Shown piece by piece: positions 33,517 through 41,491 of a stretch of 64,000 bases of DNA. Made by a program: the position numbers and the translations under genes. The number at the start of each line of letters is the position of its first letter. The first letter of the stretch is position 1. The stretch covers positions 62,001 to 126,000 of the forward strand of contig JAJCYW010000021.1 in assembly GCA_029262675.1 (NCBI GenBank), in the 5' to 3' direction. The notes beneath the pieces were generated by a model. That model searched no databases and was not told where the DNA came from. It was given only the letters and a program-made list of their open reading frames with translations. This stretch comes from Chloroflexota bacterium (lineage in GTDB: Bacteria; Chloroflexota; Dehalococcoidia; DSTF01; RBG-16-68-14).

Positions 33517-34295
33517 AGCGGCCGGCGTCCCACGTGAATGGCGACGCTGCCCAGCGCCAACGACCTGTGCGAAACATCCTCCAGTCCGGCCTTCCGCATC
33601 AGCTGCGCGATCCCTTCTGCCGAGGGCACGAAATCGGTCGACTGGGGCAGATACGCGTAGGCGTCTGCGTCGCCGGAGAGAATCCGGCCGACGAGCGGCA
33701 CTACGCGGTTCATGTAGAACCGCCCGATTGGTGCCAGCGGACCGCGGGGCGCACCGATCATGTCGAGCGTGACGACGCGGCCCCCGGGGACGACGACCCG
33801 CCGCATCTCCGACAAGAATCTGCGGATATCCGTGACGTTGCGCAGTGCAAACGATGTTGTGGCGGCCGAGAACCGCGCGTCAGCGAACGGTAGCTCCAGC
33901 GCATCCGCCTCGTTGAAAGCCAACCCGGTTCGCGCCGGGTTGGCGGCTGCGCGATCCCGGGCGATTCGCAGCATCGGTGCGGCGAAGTCGACGGCGTACA
34001 CCGGCCCCCGGCCCAGTTTGGCCAGTTCGAAGGCCTGGTCGCCAGTGCCGCAGCAGACGTCCAGTGCAGGCAGGCCTGCCGCCGGATCCGCGAGCCGCGC
34101 GGCCAGGCGCTTCCAAGCATGGTGACGGCCGGCCGTCATCAGATTGTTCATCCTGTCGTAGCCAGGGGCGATGCGGCCGAACATGCCGCGGACGTAGCGG
34201 AGTTTGGCGCCGGCGTCGCCGCCAAACGCATCGCTGTAGCCAGCGTCAGCCTCAGCCGCTGCGCCGTCGTCCGTGGTGACAGAGGGTGGAGTCAT
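33513..34295 (-). CDS. menG: Demethylmenaquinone methyltransferase
   Basis: UbiE/MenG-type class I SAM methyltransferase, last step of menaquinone synthesis. 260 aa: FGRIAPGYDRMNNLMTAGRHHAWKR is the family N-terminal signature, ALDVCCGTGDQAFELAK is motif I, and ELPFADARFSAATTSFALRNV and VVPGGRVVTLDM follow. Ubiquinone cannot be excluded from the enzyme alone, but the apparent lineage suggests menaquinone. It is translationally coupled to the downstream lipoprotein. Confidence 0.9.
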   Translation of the reverse strand: MTPPSVTTDDGAAAEADAGYSDAFGGDAGAKLRYVRGMFGRIAPGYDRMNNLMTAGRHHAWKRLAARLADPAAGLPALDVCCGTGDQAFELAKLGRGPVYAVDFAAPMLRIARDRAAANPARTGLAFNEADALELPFADARFSAATTSFALRNVTDIRRFLSEMRRVVVPGGRVVTLDMIGAPRGPLAPIGRFYMNRVVPLVGRILSGDADAYAYLPQSTDFVPSAEGIAQLMRKAGLEDVSHRSLALGSVAIHVGRRPL

Positions 34296-34521
34296 AGGCC
34301 CGCTTCGGTTAGCCAGGCGGGCGTTTCGGCTTTGGTCAGGCCCATCTGGATTCGCCCAATTGTAGCGAGCGGGAGTCTCGCGGCAAAGAGCGTCTGGCGA
34401 GGATGCAGCGATGTGGCGAAAGCGTAGTAGCCGTGCGGCTAGATGCCTGACCCGGAGTATCCGGGCAGCCTAAGCCGGCCTGCGTACTTCAAGGTCTCGG
34501 CCGCATTGGCCTCCGTGACGC

Positions 34522-35688
34522 TTACTCGACGTCAATAAGAGCCGCGAGGAACGCGCCAAGTGCCAGATTCGCGCCGATGATAATTGCGCTCTGCGCCAGC
34601 GCGGCGGTCTCCAGAGTGGAGATGCCGAGGCTGTTGCCGGTTACCCAGCGATAGAAGATCAGCCCGTCCAGCCCTATGCCGGCGAGTAGAAGGATGCCGG
34701 CCAGGCCGAGCAGCCCCTCCAGGTTGAAGTAGCGGCGATAGAACCTGGTGATGCCGTCCTCGGCGATGATGCCCCGGGACGCCATGTACATGTGCGACGC
34801 GGTTCCAATCATGAGCGCGTTGGTACCGACGATCAGGAGCATGCCGCCCGCGAACACCGGCTGCCACGTCAGCGACCCTATCGTCACGCCACCAACGGCC
34901 GTGAGCGACAGCAGGCCGGCGATCACGAGCACGATGCCCGGCATCAGGAACAGGTAGAGTGGCGTGTTCAGCAGCAGAAATCGGAGGTGGCGCCAGCCGT
35001 CGCGGAAGGTGTTGAGCTTCGTCTCACCCTGGCGCGCCGCGTACGTGATCGGCGTCTCCGCCACCTTCATGTCGCGGCGGAAGGCCTTCATGATCATCTC
35101 GGACGCAAGCTCCATGCCGGACGACCGGAGCTGCATCCGTTCGTAGGCGTCGCGGCTGAAGGCACGCAGGCCGCACTGGCTATCACCGATCTTTGAGCCG
35201 GTGAAGAGCTTGAGCAGGAACGAGATGGCCGGTGTGCCGATCACGCGGTGGCTCCAAGTCATGGCGCCCGGTGCGATGTTGCCCATCCGGTTGCCGACAG
35301 TCATGTCGTAACCGTTGCGGACCGGTTCGACGAGCGGGTCGAGGTTGCGGAGGTCGTACGTCGCGTCGGCGTCCGCCATGACGATGATCTCGCCGCGCGC
35401 CTCAGCGAAGCCACGCAGGTGGGCCGCGCCGTACCCGCGCCGCCGCTCCGCGATCACGCGCGCGCCCGCCCGCTGCGCTTCTTCCGCGGAGCGATCGGTC
35501 GACCCGTTATCGACGACGATTACCTCGCCCTTGACGCCTGATTGCTCGAACCAGGCCAGCGCGTCGGCGACGCAGCCAGCGACGGCCTCTTCCTCGTCAA
35601 GGCAGGGCAGGACGACGGAGACATCGAGCCTCTCCGTCGCTGCGGGCTCGGTGCGCCGGCGTCGTGAAGTCGTCGTAGCGGTCGTCAC
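34522..35688 (-). CDS. DPM1-like glycosyltransferase family 2 with C-terminal membrane domain
   Basis: 388 aa. The GT2 catalytic domain shows VVLPCLDEEEAVAGCV, VIVVDNGSTDRSAEE, ADADATYDLRNLDPL (DxD) and IGDSQCGLRAFSRDAY, as in dolichyl/polyprenyl-phosphate mannosyl- or glucosyltransferases. The last ~150 residues hold four hydrophobic segments. It probably loads a sugar onto polyprenyl phosphate at the inner membrane face. GTG 35688 is chosen because AGGAGG lies 6 nt upstream; an ATG 57 nt earlier is possible. It is the last gene of the minus-strand cluster from 39.5 kb. Confidence 0.85.
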   Translation of the reverse strand: MTTATTTSRRRRTEPAATERLDVSVVLPCLDEEEAVAGCVADALAWFEQSGVKGEVIVVDNGSTDRSAEEAQRAGARVIAERRRGYGAAHLRGFAEARGEIIVMADADATYDLRNLDPLVEPVRNGYDMTVGNRMGNIAPGAMTWSHRVIGTPAISFLLKLFTGSKIGDSQCGLRAFSRDAYERMQLRSSGMELASEMIMKAFRRDMKVAETPITYAARQGETKLNTFRDGWRHLRFLLLNTPLYLFLMPGIVLVIAGLLSLTAVGGVTIGSLTWQPVFAGGMLLIVGTNALMIGTASHMYMASRGIIAEDGITRFYRRYFNLEGLLGLAGILLLAGIGLDGLIFYRWVTGNSLGISTLETAALAQSAIIIGANLALGAFLAALIDVE

Positions 35689-35803
35689 GGGCAGCCTCCT
35701 GCTCACGCGCACTCGAATCGACAGCCTGTCGCGAGCGCGCGACATACCGCTGATTATCGGCGGGCTGTGCCGGCAGTTGAGTAGGAGATCGACTAAGGGG
35801 TGG

Positions 35804-36448
35804 CTACGTCCCTGAAGAGGGTTCCAGGACGTAGGCTCGCTCCATGAAGACGCCCCGCAGCAACGTATGGCTCCGAACGAGGCGGAGACCACAGTCCGCG
35901 AGCTCTTCCCTGATGTCGTCGTCCGAGACGAAATGGAGCGGCAGCTTGCGACGCAACAGGAGGCCATAAAGAAGCCACCAGAGCGCGATGCGGTGCGGCT
36001 GGTAGACCGCGACGACGCGCTCGGTCGCGACGCGGGCCATCTCGCGCAGGACGTTCTTCCGCGCCGGCGCAGGCAGGTGGACGAGGAGCCGAAAGCAGAT
36101 GGCGGCTGCAAACGCGCCGTCGCGGTACGGCAACCGCTCGCCGTCACCGCGGGCGAGGTTGGCCCGGCCGCCGGCCAGGTTCGCGGAGATGCGCAGCATC
36201 GGCTCGGAGACGTCCGTGCCCACGGCGCGATAGCCCTCAGCGTCCAGCCTGCGCGACATGCGGCCCGTGCCGACCGGCAGGTCGAGTACGCGACCGCCCT
36301 GCGAAACCCCCTCCATCGTCTTCATCAGCAGACCCTGCTCCAGCCGGTTGACGAACCAGCCGCGCAGCCCGCTGAAGCGCTCGCGATCGTAGTCTCCGGC
36401 AACATCGTGCTGCTGGTAGTGCTGCTTGGCTGTGTAGCTGTCCGTCAT
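35804..36448 (-). CDS. SAM-dependent methyltransferase
   Basis: A 214-aa class I methyltransferase fold. Motif I, GRVLDLPVGTGRMSRRL near residue 53, has Pro instead of the usual Gly/Cys; GTDVSEPMLRIS and ARGDGERLPYRDGAFAAAI follow. The substrate is unknown. The ATG overlaps the HPr-kinase-like stop (ATGA), so the two are coupled and may act on the same molecule, which in this context could be a glycolipid or glycan. Confidence 0.8.
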   Translation of the reverse strand: MTDSYTAKQHYQQHDVAGDYDRERFSGLRGWFVNRLEQGLLMKTMEGVSQGGRVLDLPVGTGRMSRRLDAEGYRAVGTDVSEPMLRISANLAGGRANLARGDGERLPYRDGAFAAAICFRLLVHLPAPARKNVLREMARVATERVVAVYQPHRIALWWLLYGLLLRRKLPLHFVSDDDIREELADCGLRLVRSHTLLRGVFMERAYVLEPSSGT

Positions 36449-37431
36449 GAATGCTCCAACGATAGCACCTCGTCCAGCGCGCCGCCGAGCGACTGCGGCG
36501 GGTAGTGCAATCTCATGATTTTGGCACCCGCCAGGCCGCCCGCGAGCGTCTCGCGCCAGCGCGCCGACGTGTCGCCATGCGCCTCGTCGAGCGCTGGACC
36601 GATGTCTGCGTATGCGACTTGGTGCACCTGCTGCATCATCGATAGCTCACCGATCAAGTCTTCGACAGCGAGGCGCTCGCGGGTTACGGGTGTTCCGGGC
36701 TCGGTGCTCTGCAACCAGCAGGCTCGCCGCAGGTCCGCACCGCCGTCCAGCACGCGCAGGCCCAGCTCCTCAGGCCGGACATGGTTGAGCGGCTCCAGCC
36801 GGCCGCCCGTCAACGCCGTCGCAAGCGCGGCGGCGCCGAGGCCGAGCCGGCGAACAAGCCCTAACGAGGCAGTCAGTTGTTGGGCAAGGCGTAGGGACGA
36901 CCGCCGCAGGGCAACCGTGCGGACGACGGGAGCCACACGGCCTTGCGCGGACACGGCAAGGTACTCGTCCCCTACATATGCGCCGCCGCGCGCGATGGCG
37001 CCGAGCAGCAGACTCGTCTTACCGGTGCCCGTCATGCTGGCCAGCAGCGTCGCGCTATCACCACCCGCGCCGCCGGCGAACGCCGCGCCGTGAACGAGCG
37101 CGGTGTCGCGCTCCAGCAACACACGGAGGAGCGCGGGCAGCAGCGCGATGTGGAGCGCAAGGTACTCCCGGAACAGCCGGCTGCGAAACGAGATTTCGAG
37201 CCCGCCTTCGTCACCAAGGCCGACGCGACAGCGCCAGCCGATCCCCTTGTAGTTGCCCGTAATCTCCTGCGCGTTCGCCGACGCTCCGGCGTGTTCGTCA
37301 AACGTAAGCCTAATCGTGTGCTGGCCTCCGGCTCCGCCGGTGGCCAGCACGTGCGACAGCAACGCCGGCCGCCGCTCTGCAACGACGACGACGCCGACAT
37401 CCGGTCCCGCCCAGAACGCCCACTCAGTCAT
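36445..37431 (-). CDS. HPr kinase-related P-loop protein
   Basis: 328 aa. ALVHGAAFAGG then LLASMTGTGKTSLLLGAI (Walker A near residue 140) and GAYVGDEYLAVS (Asp-Glu pair) match the HprK/SerK-like kinase fold. The HPr-recognition N-terminal domain is absent and no PTS genes are nearby, so HPr is not the likely target. Related kinases occur in peptide- and glycan-modifying loci. It overlaps the preceding flippase-like gene by 8 nt and the following methyltransferase by 4 nt. Confidence 0.72.
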   Translation of the reverse strand: MTEWAFWAGPDVGVVVVAERRPALLSHVLATGGAGGQHTIRLTFDEHAGASANAQEITGNYKGIGWRCRVGLGDEGGLEISFRSRLFREYLALHIALLPALLRVLLERDTALVHGAAFAGGAGGDSATLLASMTGTGKTSLLLGAIARGGAYVGDEYLAVSAQGRVAPVVRTVALRRSSLRLAQQLTASLGLVRRLGLGAAALATALTGGRLEPLNHVRPEELGLRVLDGGADLRRACWLQSTEPGTPVTRERLAVEDLIGELSMMQQVHQVAYADIGPALDEAHGDTSARWRETLAGGLAGAKIMRLHYPPQSLGGALDEVLSLEHS

Positions 37432-38446
37432 GGCTCTGCTCCCCAGATGCGATGTCCGGCTGGCGCGCTTCGCCGCCGACCAGGAAGCGGCGCAGCCACT
37501 CGATGATGCCGGGAGACGACCCGATGGCGACGACCGCCAGCGTCAGCAGCCCGATAGCGACCGCCGCGTCGGTCGAACGGTCGGCGGCGCTGAACGCCGC
37601 GACGAGGATCGCCTCGCGCGTGCCGAGGCCGTTGACCGTCAGCGGCAGCAGCAGCGAGAAGGCGATCACGCCCCAGACGGCGACGATGTACGGGTACGAC
37701 AGGTCGATACCCAGAGACCGCGTCAGGAAGAAGAGCATCGTCGCCTGCGTCAGCGCGATGGAGAGCGACCAAACGCCAAGCCGCGCCCAGACGCGGCGGT
37801 TCAGCGCGACGAGCTCGTGGGCCACCTCTTCCCTCCCCTGCCCTGTTTCTCCGAGCCCCGGCATCCGCTCGATTACGGCGGCCGCCAGTCCGGCGAGCCG
37901 CGCGCGCTGCCCATAGGCCAGTCCGCAGGCGACAGCGGCCGCCGCGCCGACAGCGATCGCCCACCAGACCAACCCGCCGAACGCCGAGGCGAGCACGAGC
38001 GACCCGTAGACGCCGAACGCGACGTAGGCTGCCAGCTCCAGCCCCTTCTCCAGCGCCGAACCGGCCAGCGAGCGCCGCGCCTGGTAGCCGTCCTGCACCA
38101 GCAGCGCCAACCGCGAGAGCGGGTTGACGATCTGCGGCAGTACAACGGTCGCCATGCTCGTCGCATACGAGAGGCGGAGCTGATATACGAACCCGGCCGG
38201 GTGCAGGCCCAACGCGTTGTGGATGTCGATCCAGCGCAACGTTCGCAGCAGGACGATCATTTGCATCGCGCCCAGCGCCGCAACCAGCCAGGACACGCGG
38301 ATGTCTTCGAGAATGTCCCGCAGCTCGCCGTAGTCGACGACGCGGATCAGGAGGACGGCCAGGATAACCGGGCCGGTTGCGCGCAGGACCCAACCCGCCA
38401 GGCGAAGGGACGTTCGACTCTTCAGCGCTGCAAACCAGCGATCCAT
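37424..38446 (-). CDS. Flippase-like integral membrane protein (LPG_synthase_TM / UPF0104)
   Basis: 340 aa with about eight hydrophobic segments. AGWVLRATGPVILAVLLIRVV, RLSYATSMATVVLPQIVNPLSR and SLLLPLTVNGLGTREAI are typical of the membrane domain of lysylphosphatidylglycerol synthase and of stand-alone relatives thought to flip or use lipids. The cytosolic aminoacyl-transferase domain of MprF is absent. ATG 38446 gives a normal N-terminus. It is coupled to the kinase-like gene and clustered with a polyprenyl-phosphate glycosyltransferase. Confidence 0.82.
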   Translation of the reverse strand: MDRWFAALKSRTSLRLAGWVLRATGPVILAVLLIRVVDYGELRDILEDIRVSWLVAALGAMQMIVLLRTLRWIDIHNALGLHPAGFVYQLRLSYATSMATVVLPQIVNPLSRLALLVQDGYQARRSLAGSALEKGLELAAYVAFGVYGSLVLASAFGGLVWWAIAVGAAAAVACGLAYGQRARLAGLAAAVIERMPGLGETGQGREEVAHELVALNRRVWARLGVWSLSIALTQATMLFFLTRSLGIDLSYPYIVAVWGVIAFSLLLPLTVNGLGTREAILVAAFSAADRSTDAAVAIGLLTLAVVAIGSSPGIIEWLRRFLVGGEARQPDIASGEQSHD

Positions 38447-38507
38447 CTGTATCTGGACGGTAGCACCGCCCCTGTCCGCAGTCAACGAGAGGGGGCTTGA
38501 GCGGGCG

Positions 38508-39488
38508 TTAGCTCTGCGGGAAGCTGACCTCGAGCTCGCGCGTGTAGAGCGGATCGGGATGCGCGCGCAGCAGCGCGGCGATGGAGTCGACGAGGGCGCC
38601 GGCGTCAATGACGCCGCTATCGAACGTCAGCGCAAGCGACGGTATCAGGGCTTCGCTGTCGAGTTCGTCGCTCAGGACGCCCTCGATACCGAGCGCCTGG
38701 TCGCGCAGCACCTCGCCGCAGTAGTCATCGCCGCAGCGGAAGCGGCGCGACGCGAAGACGGCCAGCCCGGGGTCGGTGTCGTTGACGCTCACCTCCACAA
38801 TATGAGCTCGAGGAACTGTCGTAACGAGGCGCAGACGTTCTTCTGGTTCTTCGCCACGCACGCCCTCAATCGTGGCGGTGACGTAGGCCTGCATCGTCTC
38901 GTCATCCAGCGTGCCGCGGTATTCGGCCTGAATAACCCCGGCGCCGTCGATAAAGACGCTATGCGGCAGGCCTCGCACGCCGTAGGCATCGGCGACGGTG
39001 AGGTCGGGGTCGAGCGCGACGAAGAACTCGTCGAGCAAAAGTTCGTCGATGAACGACCGCGCATCGCCACTGCTCTCGCCGACGTTAACGGCCAGGATCT
39101 GCAGGCCGTCCTGCTGGTGCGCCAGTCGCTGCTCCTCCAGCGCCGGCATCTCAGATAGGCAACTTGTGCACCAAGTAGCCCAAAAGTTGACGATGACGGG
39201 TGAGCCGCGCAGTTCGCTGAGGCGCAGGCGTTCGTCATTCAGGTCCAGCGCGTCGAAGTCGCGGGCGAGGTCGCCGGCGTGAACGCCGACGGCGGGATCA
39301 TCGCCGTTCGCAGGCGTCTCGACAAGGCGGGCGGATTCGCCACGCGAGAGCAGGAGCACGGCCAGGAAGACGAAGAGACCGGTCAACAGCACGACCGCGG
39401 CGATGGCCCGCCAGGGGCTGACATGAGCCGACAGCCGCGCGAGGGCCTGCTTGGGGTTGCGCTTGGCTGACGTGTGATCGATTCCCAT
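38508..39488 (-). CDS. Membrane-anchored TlpA-like thioredoxin with extra C-terminal domain
   Basis: 326 aa. An N-terminal transmembrane anchor lies at about residues 28-50. A TlpA/ResA-type thioredoxin domain contains FWATWCTSCLSEMPALEEQ (CxxC) and GLPHSVFIDGAG with the cis-Pro. About 110 further residues resemble a second small alpha/beta domain with FRCGDDYCGEVL (CxxxxC) and a heavy-metal-associated-like arrangement. It probably reduces disulfides or metal-bound cysteines outside the membrane, as in cytochrome c maturation. It opens the minus-strand cluster, divergent from the zinc ribbon gene. Confidence 0.82.
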   Translation of the reverse strand: MGIDHTSAKRNPKQALARLSAHVSPWRAIAAVVLLTGLFVFLAVLLLSRGESARLVETPANGDDPAVGVHAGDLARDFDALDLNDERLRLSELRGSPVIVNFWATWCTSCLSEMPALEEQRLAHQQDGLQILAVNVGESSGDARSFIDELLLDEFFVALDPDLTVADAYGVRGLPHSVFIDGAGVIQAEYRGTLDDETMQAYVTATIEGVRGEEPEERLRLVTTVPRAHIVEVSVNDTDPGLAVFASRRFRCGDDYCGEVLRDQALGIEGVLSDELDSEALIPSLALTFDSGVIDAGALVDSIAALLRAHPDPLYTRELEVSFPQS

Positions 39489-39651
39489 CGCTAACCAGTA
39501 TCGTCTATCGGCGATGCGGTGGAAACTGTGGCGCTGATCACACTGACGTAAGTAGTCGGAGGCAGAAGAAAGCCGCGCTCCGCCAACTAGTTTCGTCTAC
39601 CCCCTTCGTCTCAAACCCGAACCAGTGTAGAATGTTCTCTGGAGGAGTAGC

Positions 39652-39840
39652 TTGACACGAGAACAGCGTGAGGAATCCGACCGCGGCGAGGCAGGAGAGG
39701 CCGGCAAGGTGACGCTTGGCGACCAACAGTGCCCGCGCTGCAGAAAGTTCTTCACTATGAGCTACTGGAATGGAACAACATTGGTCCAGGCACGTTGCAT
39801 GAGTTGTGACCTGAAGTGGCCACGGCCCGACGTCGTCTGA
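39652..39840 (+). CDS. Small zinc-ribbon protein
   Basis: 62 aa. Two knuckles, CPRC and CMSC, separated by 20 residues form a probable zinc ribbon; the N-terminal 25 residues are charged. The TTG start is set by GGAGGAG four bases upstream. It ends 31 nt before a sigma-70 gene in the same direction, so the two are probably co-transcribed. TAGAAT at 39628-39633 may be their -10. The role is unknown; a nucleic-acid or RNA polymerase contact is a guess from context. Confidence 0.65.
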   Translation: MTREQREESDRGEAGEAGKVTLGDQQCPRCRKFFTMSYWNGTTLVQARCMSCDLKWPRPDVV

Positions 39841-39871
39841 CAAGAACGCAGAGGAAAAGAGGTACAGATAC

Positions 39872-41188
39872 ATGGCCGAACGCGCCAAGAAGCGCGCAAC
39901 GACCCCGGCCCGGGCTGAAGTCGAACTGCCGGATTCCGTCGAGCTCTACCTGAACGAGATTGCTCGATTCAAGCTGCTGACGCCGCAGGAAGAGATCGAT
40001 CTATTCAAGATGATCGAGCATGGCCGCGCCCTCACGAAGCTGAGTGAGGCACACACGGCCGAAACTGGTACGCCCCCTACCCCGGAAGAGTCTACGTACC
40101 TGCTGCTGCGCGAAATGGCACGCACATTGGAGTACATGAAGGAGGCCAAGGCACTGCGTGGCTTTCCGCCTTCCGACGACCTGGGAGAGCAGCTCCGCAG
40201 CCCGAAGCTGGATGCTGCCATCCACCATGGGATCGATCCAAAGCTGGAACGCAGGCTGGAGCTCCGCTCTCGCCTCAGCCCGGAGCGCGCGCACGATGTC
40301 GTCGTCAACCTGGCTGTGGGGCTACGGGTCTTTAACATTGAGGACCCGCCAGACGAGATGGAGCGGGCGCTGCGGATGGTTCAGCGCGGATCGACGCTGA
40401 ACAATCAGAGGCTGGCGGCGCTTCTCAAGCCGCTGATTCCCTACATACGCCGAGCTCGTGAGGATTCGGCTCGTTCCGAGGAGCACATGGTTAACGCCAA
40501 CCTGCGCCTCGTTGTAAGCGTCGCGAAGAAGCACGCGGCGCGCGGATTGCCGCTAATGGACTTGGTACAGGAAGGCAACGGCGGCCTGATGCGTGCTGTG
40601 GAGAAGTTTGAGTACCGCAAGGGATATCGTTTCAGCACGTACGCGACGTGGTGGATCCGCCAGGCCGTCGGCCGGGCGATCGCGGACAAGGCGCGTACGA
40701 TCCGGCTGCCGATCCACATCAACGAGCTGATCTCGAAGTACACGCAGGCCCGGGAACGGCTGTTCCAGTACTTCGGACGAGAGCCGAAAGTCGCTGAGTT
40801 GGCGCGCTTCATGGGCATGACCCAGGACAAGGTGCGCGAAGCCGCGCGGGCTCTGCGACAGTCGGTTATCTCCCTGGAGACGCCCGTCGGTGAGGAGGAC
40901 GAGAGCACGCTGGGAAGCCTTCTGGAGGACCTGCTCTCCCCCTCGCCCGAAGAGGAAGCGACTCGAGAGCTGCTGCGCGAGCGGGTGCGGCAGGCCCTAG
41001 GCGTATTGACGCCGCGCGAACGACACGTCATCGAACTTCGATTTGGCATTATGGACGGTCGCGCGCGGACGCTGGACGTCGTCGGCAACGCGCTTGGCGT
41101 AACGCGAGAGCGCGCTCGCCAGATAGAAGCGCAGGCCCTTACCAAGCTGCGCCAGCGGCACCAGCGCCGCCTTTTTGAAGACGAATAG
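39872..41188 (+). CDS. RNA polymerase sigma-70 family factor (RpoD/SigA-like)
   Basis: 438 aa. Region 1.2 [21 protein letters not shown] starts near residue 21, followed by a long spacer of about 130 residues. Region 2 has [42 protein letters not shown] (-10 recognition) and [13 protein letters not shown]. Region 3 has [14 protein letters not shown], and region 4 has [14 protein letters not shown] with [20 protein letters not shown] (-35 recognition helix). The domain set is that of a primary or closely related group 2 sigma. QEGNGGLM replaces the usual QEGNIGLM. Two perfect hairpins follow the stop. Confidence 0.9.
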   Translation: MAERAKKRATTPARAEVELPDSVELYLNEIARFKLLTPQEEIDLFKMIEHGRALTKLSEAHTAETGTPPTPEESTYLLLREMARTLEYMKEAKALRGFPPSDDLGEQLRSPKLDAAIHHGIDPKLERRLELRSRLSPERAHDVVVNLAVGLRVFNIEDPPDEMERALRMVQRGSTLNNQRLAALLKPLIPYIRRAREDSARSEEHMVNANLRLVVSVAKKHAARGLPLMDLVQEGNGGLMRAVEKFEYRKGYRFSTYATWWIRQAVGRAIADKARTIRLPIHINELISKYTQARERLFQYFGREPKVAELARFMGMTQDKVREAARALRQSVISLETPVGEEDESTLGSLLEDLLSPSPEEEATRELLRERVRQALGVLTPRERHVIELRFGIMDGRARTLDVVGNALGVTRERARQIEAQALTKLRQRHQRRLFEDE

Positions 41189-41189
41189 G

Positions 41190-41219
41190 GCTGGTAGGCA
41201 GCTAGCGCTGCCTACCAGC
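41190..41219 (+). terminator. Perfect 13-bp hairpin after the sigma gene
   Basis: GCTGGTAGGCAGC (41190-41202) and GCTGCCTACCAGC (41207-41219) enclose TAGC. It starts immediately after the TAG stop. A second hairpin follows 2 nt later. Confidence 0.6.
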
Positions 41220-41221
41220 TT

Positions 41222-41241
41222 CGAGAAGCGAAGGCTTCTCG
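41222..41241 (+). terminator. Perfect 8-bp hairpin, second of the pair after the sigma gene
   Basis: CGAGAAGC (41222-41229) and GCTTCTCG (41234-41241) around a GAAG loop. It forms the same tandem design as at 12.8 kb and 31.2 kb. Confidence 0.55.
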
Positions 41242-41491
41242 CGGCCCGCGGAAACGACTGATAGGCGACTGGTGCGGCCAGCGAGAAGCAGGCCCCCGTC
41301 CGCGGTATACTGAAGGCCAACTGGCAAAAAATGAGCGCAGGATCGGGACGGAGGCGCGGTTCGCGCGTGGCGGCGGCCCTCGAACGGGCATCGACTACAG
41401 ATCCACGCCGCCGGACGCCAGTGCGGCGCTCGACGCCGGAGCCATGACTGCGCATTGAGAGCGTACGTAGGATGAGAGGAGTGTCCGCACC

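Larger units (their letters stand above)
41189..41491. other. Intergenic region after the sigma gene
   Basis: 303 bp. The first 50 bases hold two perfect hairpins (listed separately). TATACT at 41306-41311 is a possible -10 without a clear -35. GAGAGGAG before the next ATG provides a ribosome site. Nothing else was recognised. Confidence 0.6.

Noticed and set aside
39538..39888. A 116-codon minus-strand frame opposite the zinc-ribbon gene
   Set aside because: It overlaps the zinc-ribbon gene and the sigma start, with no ribosome site or motif; the plus-strand genes explain the DNA.
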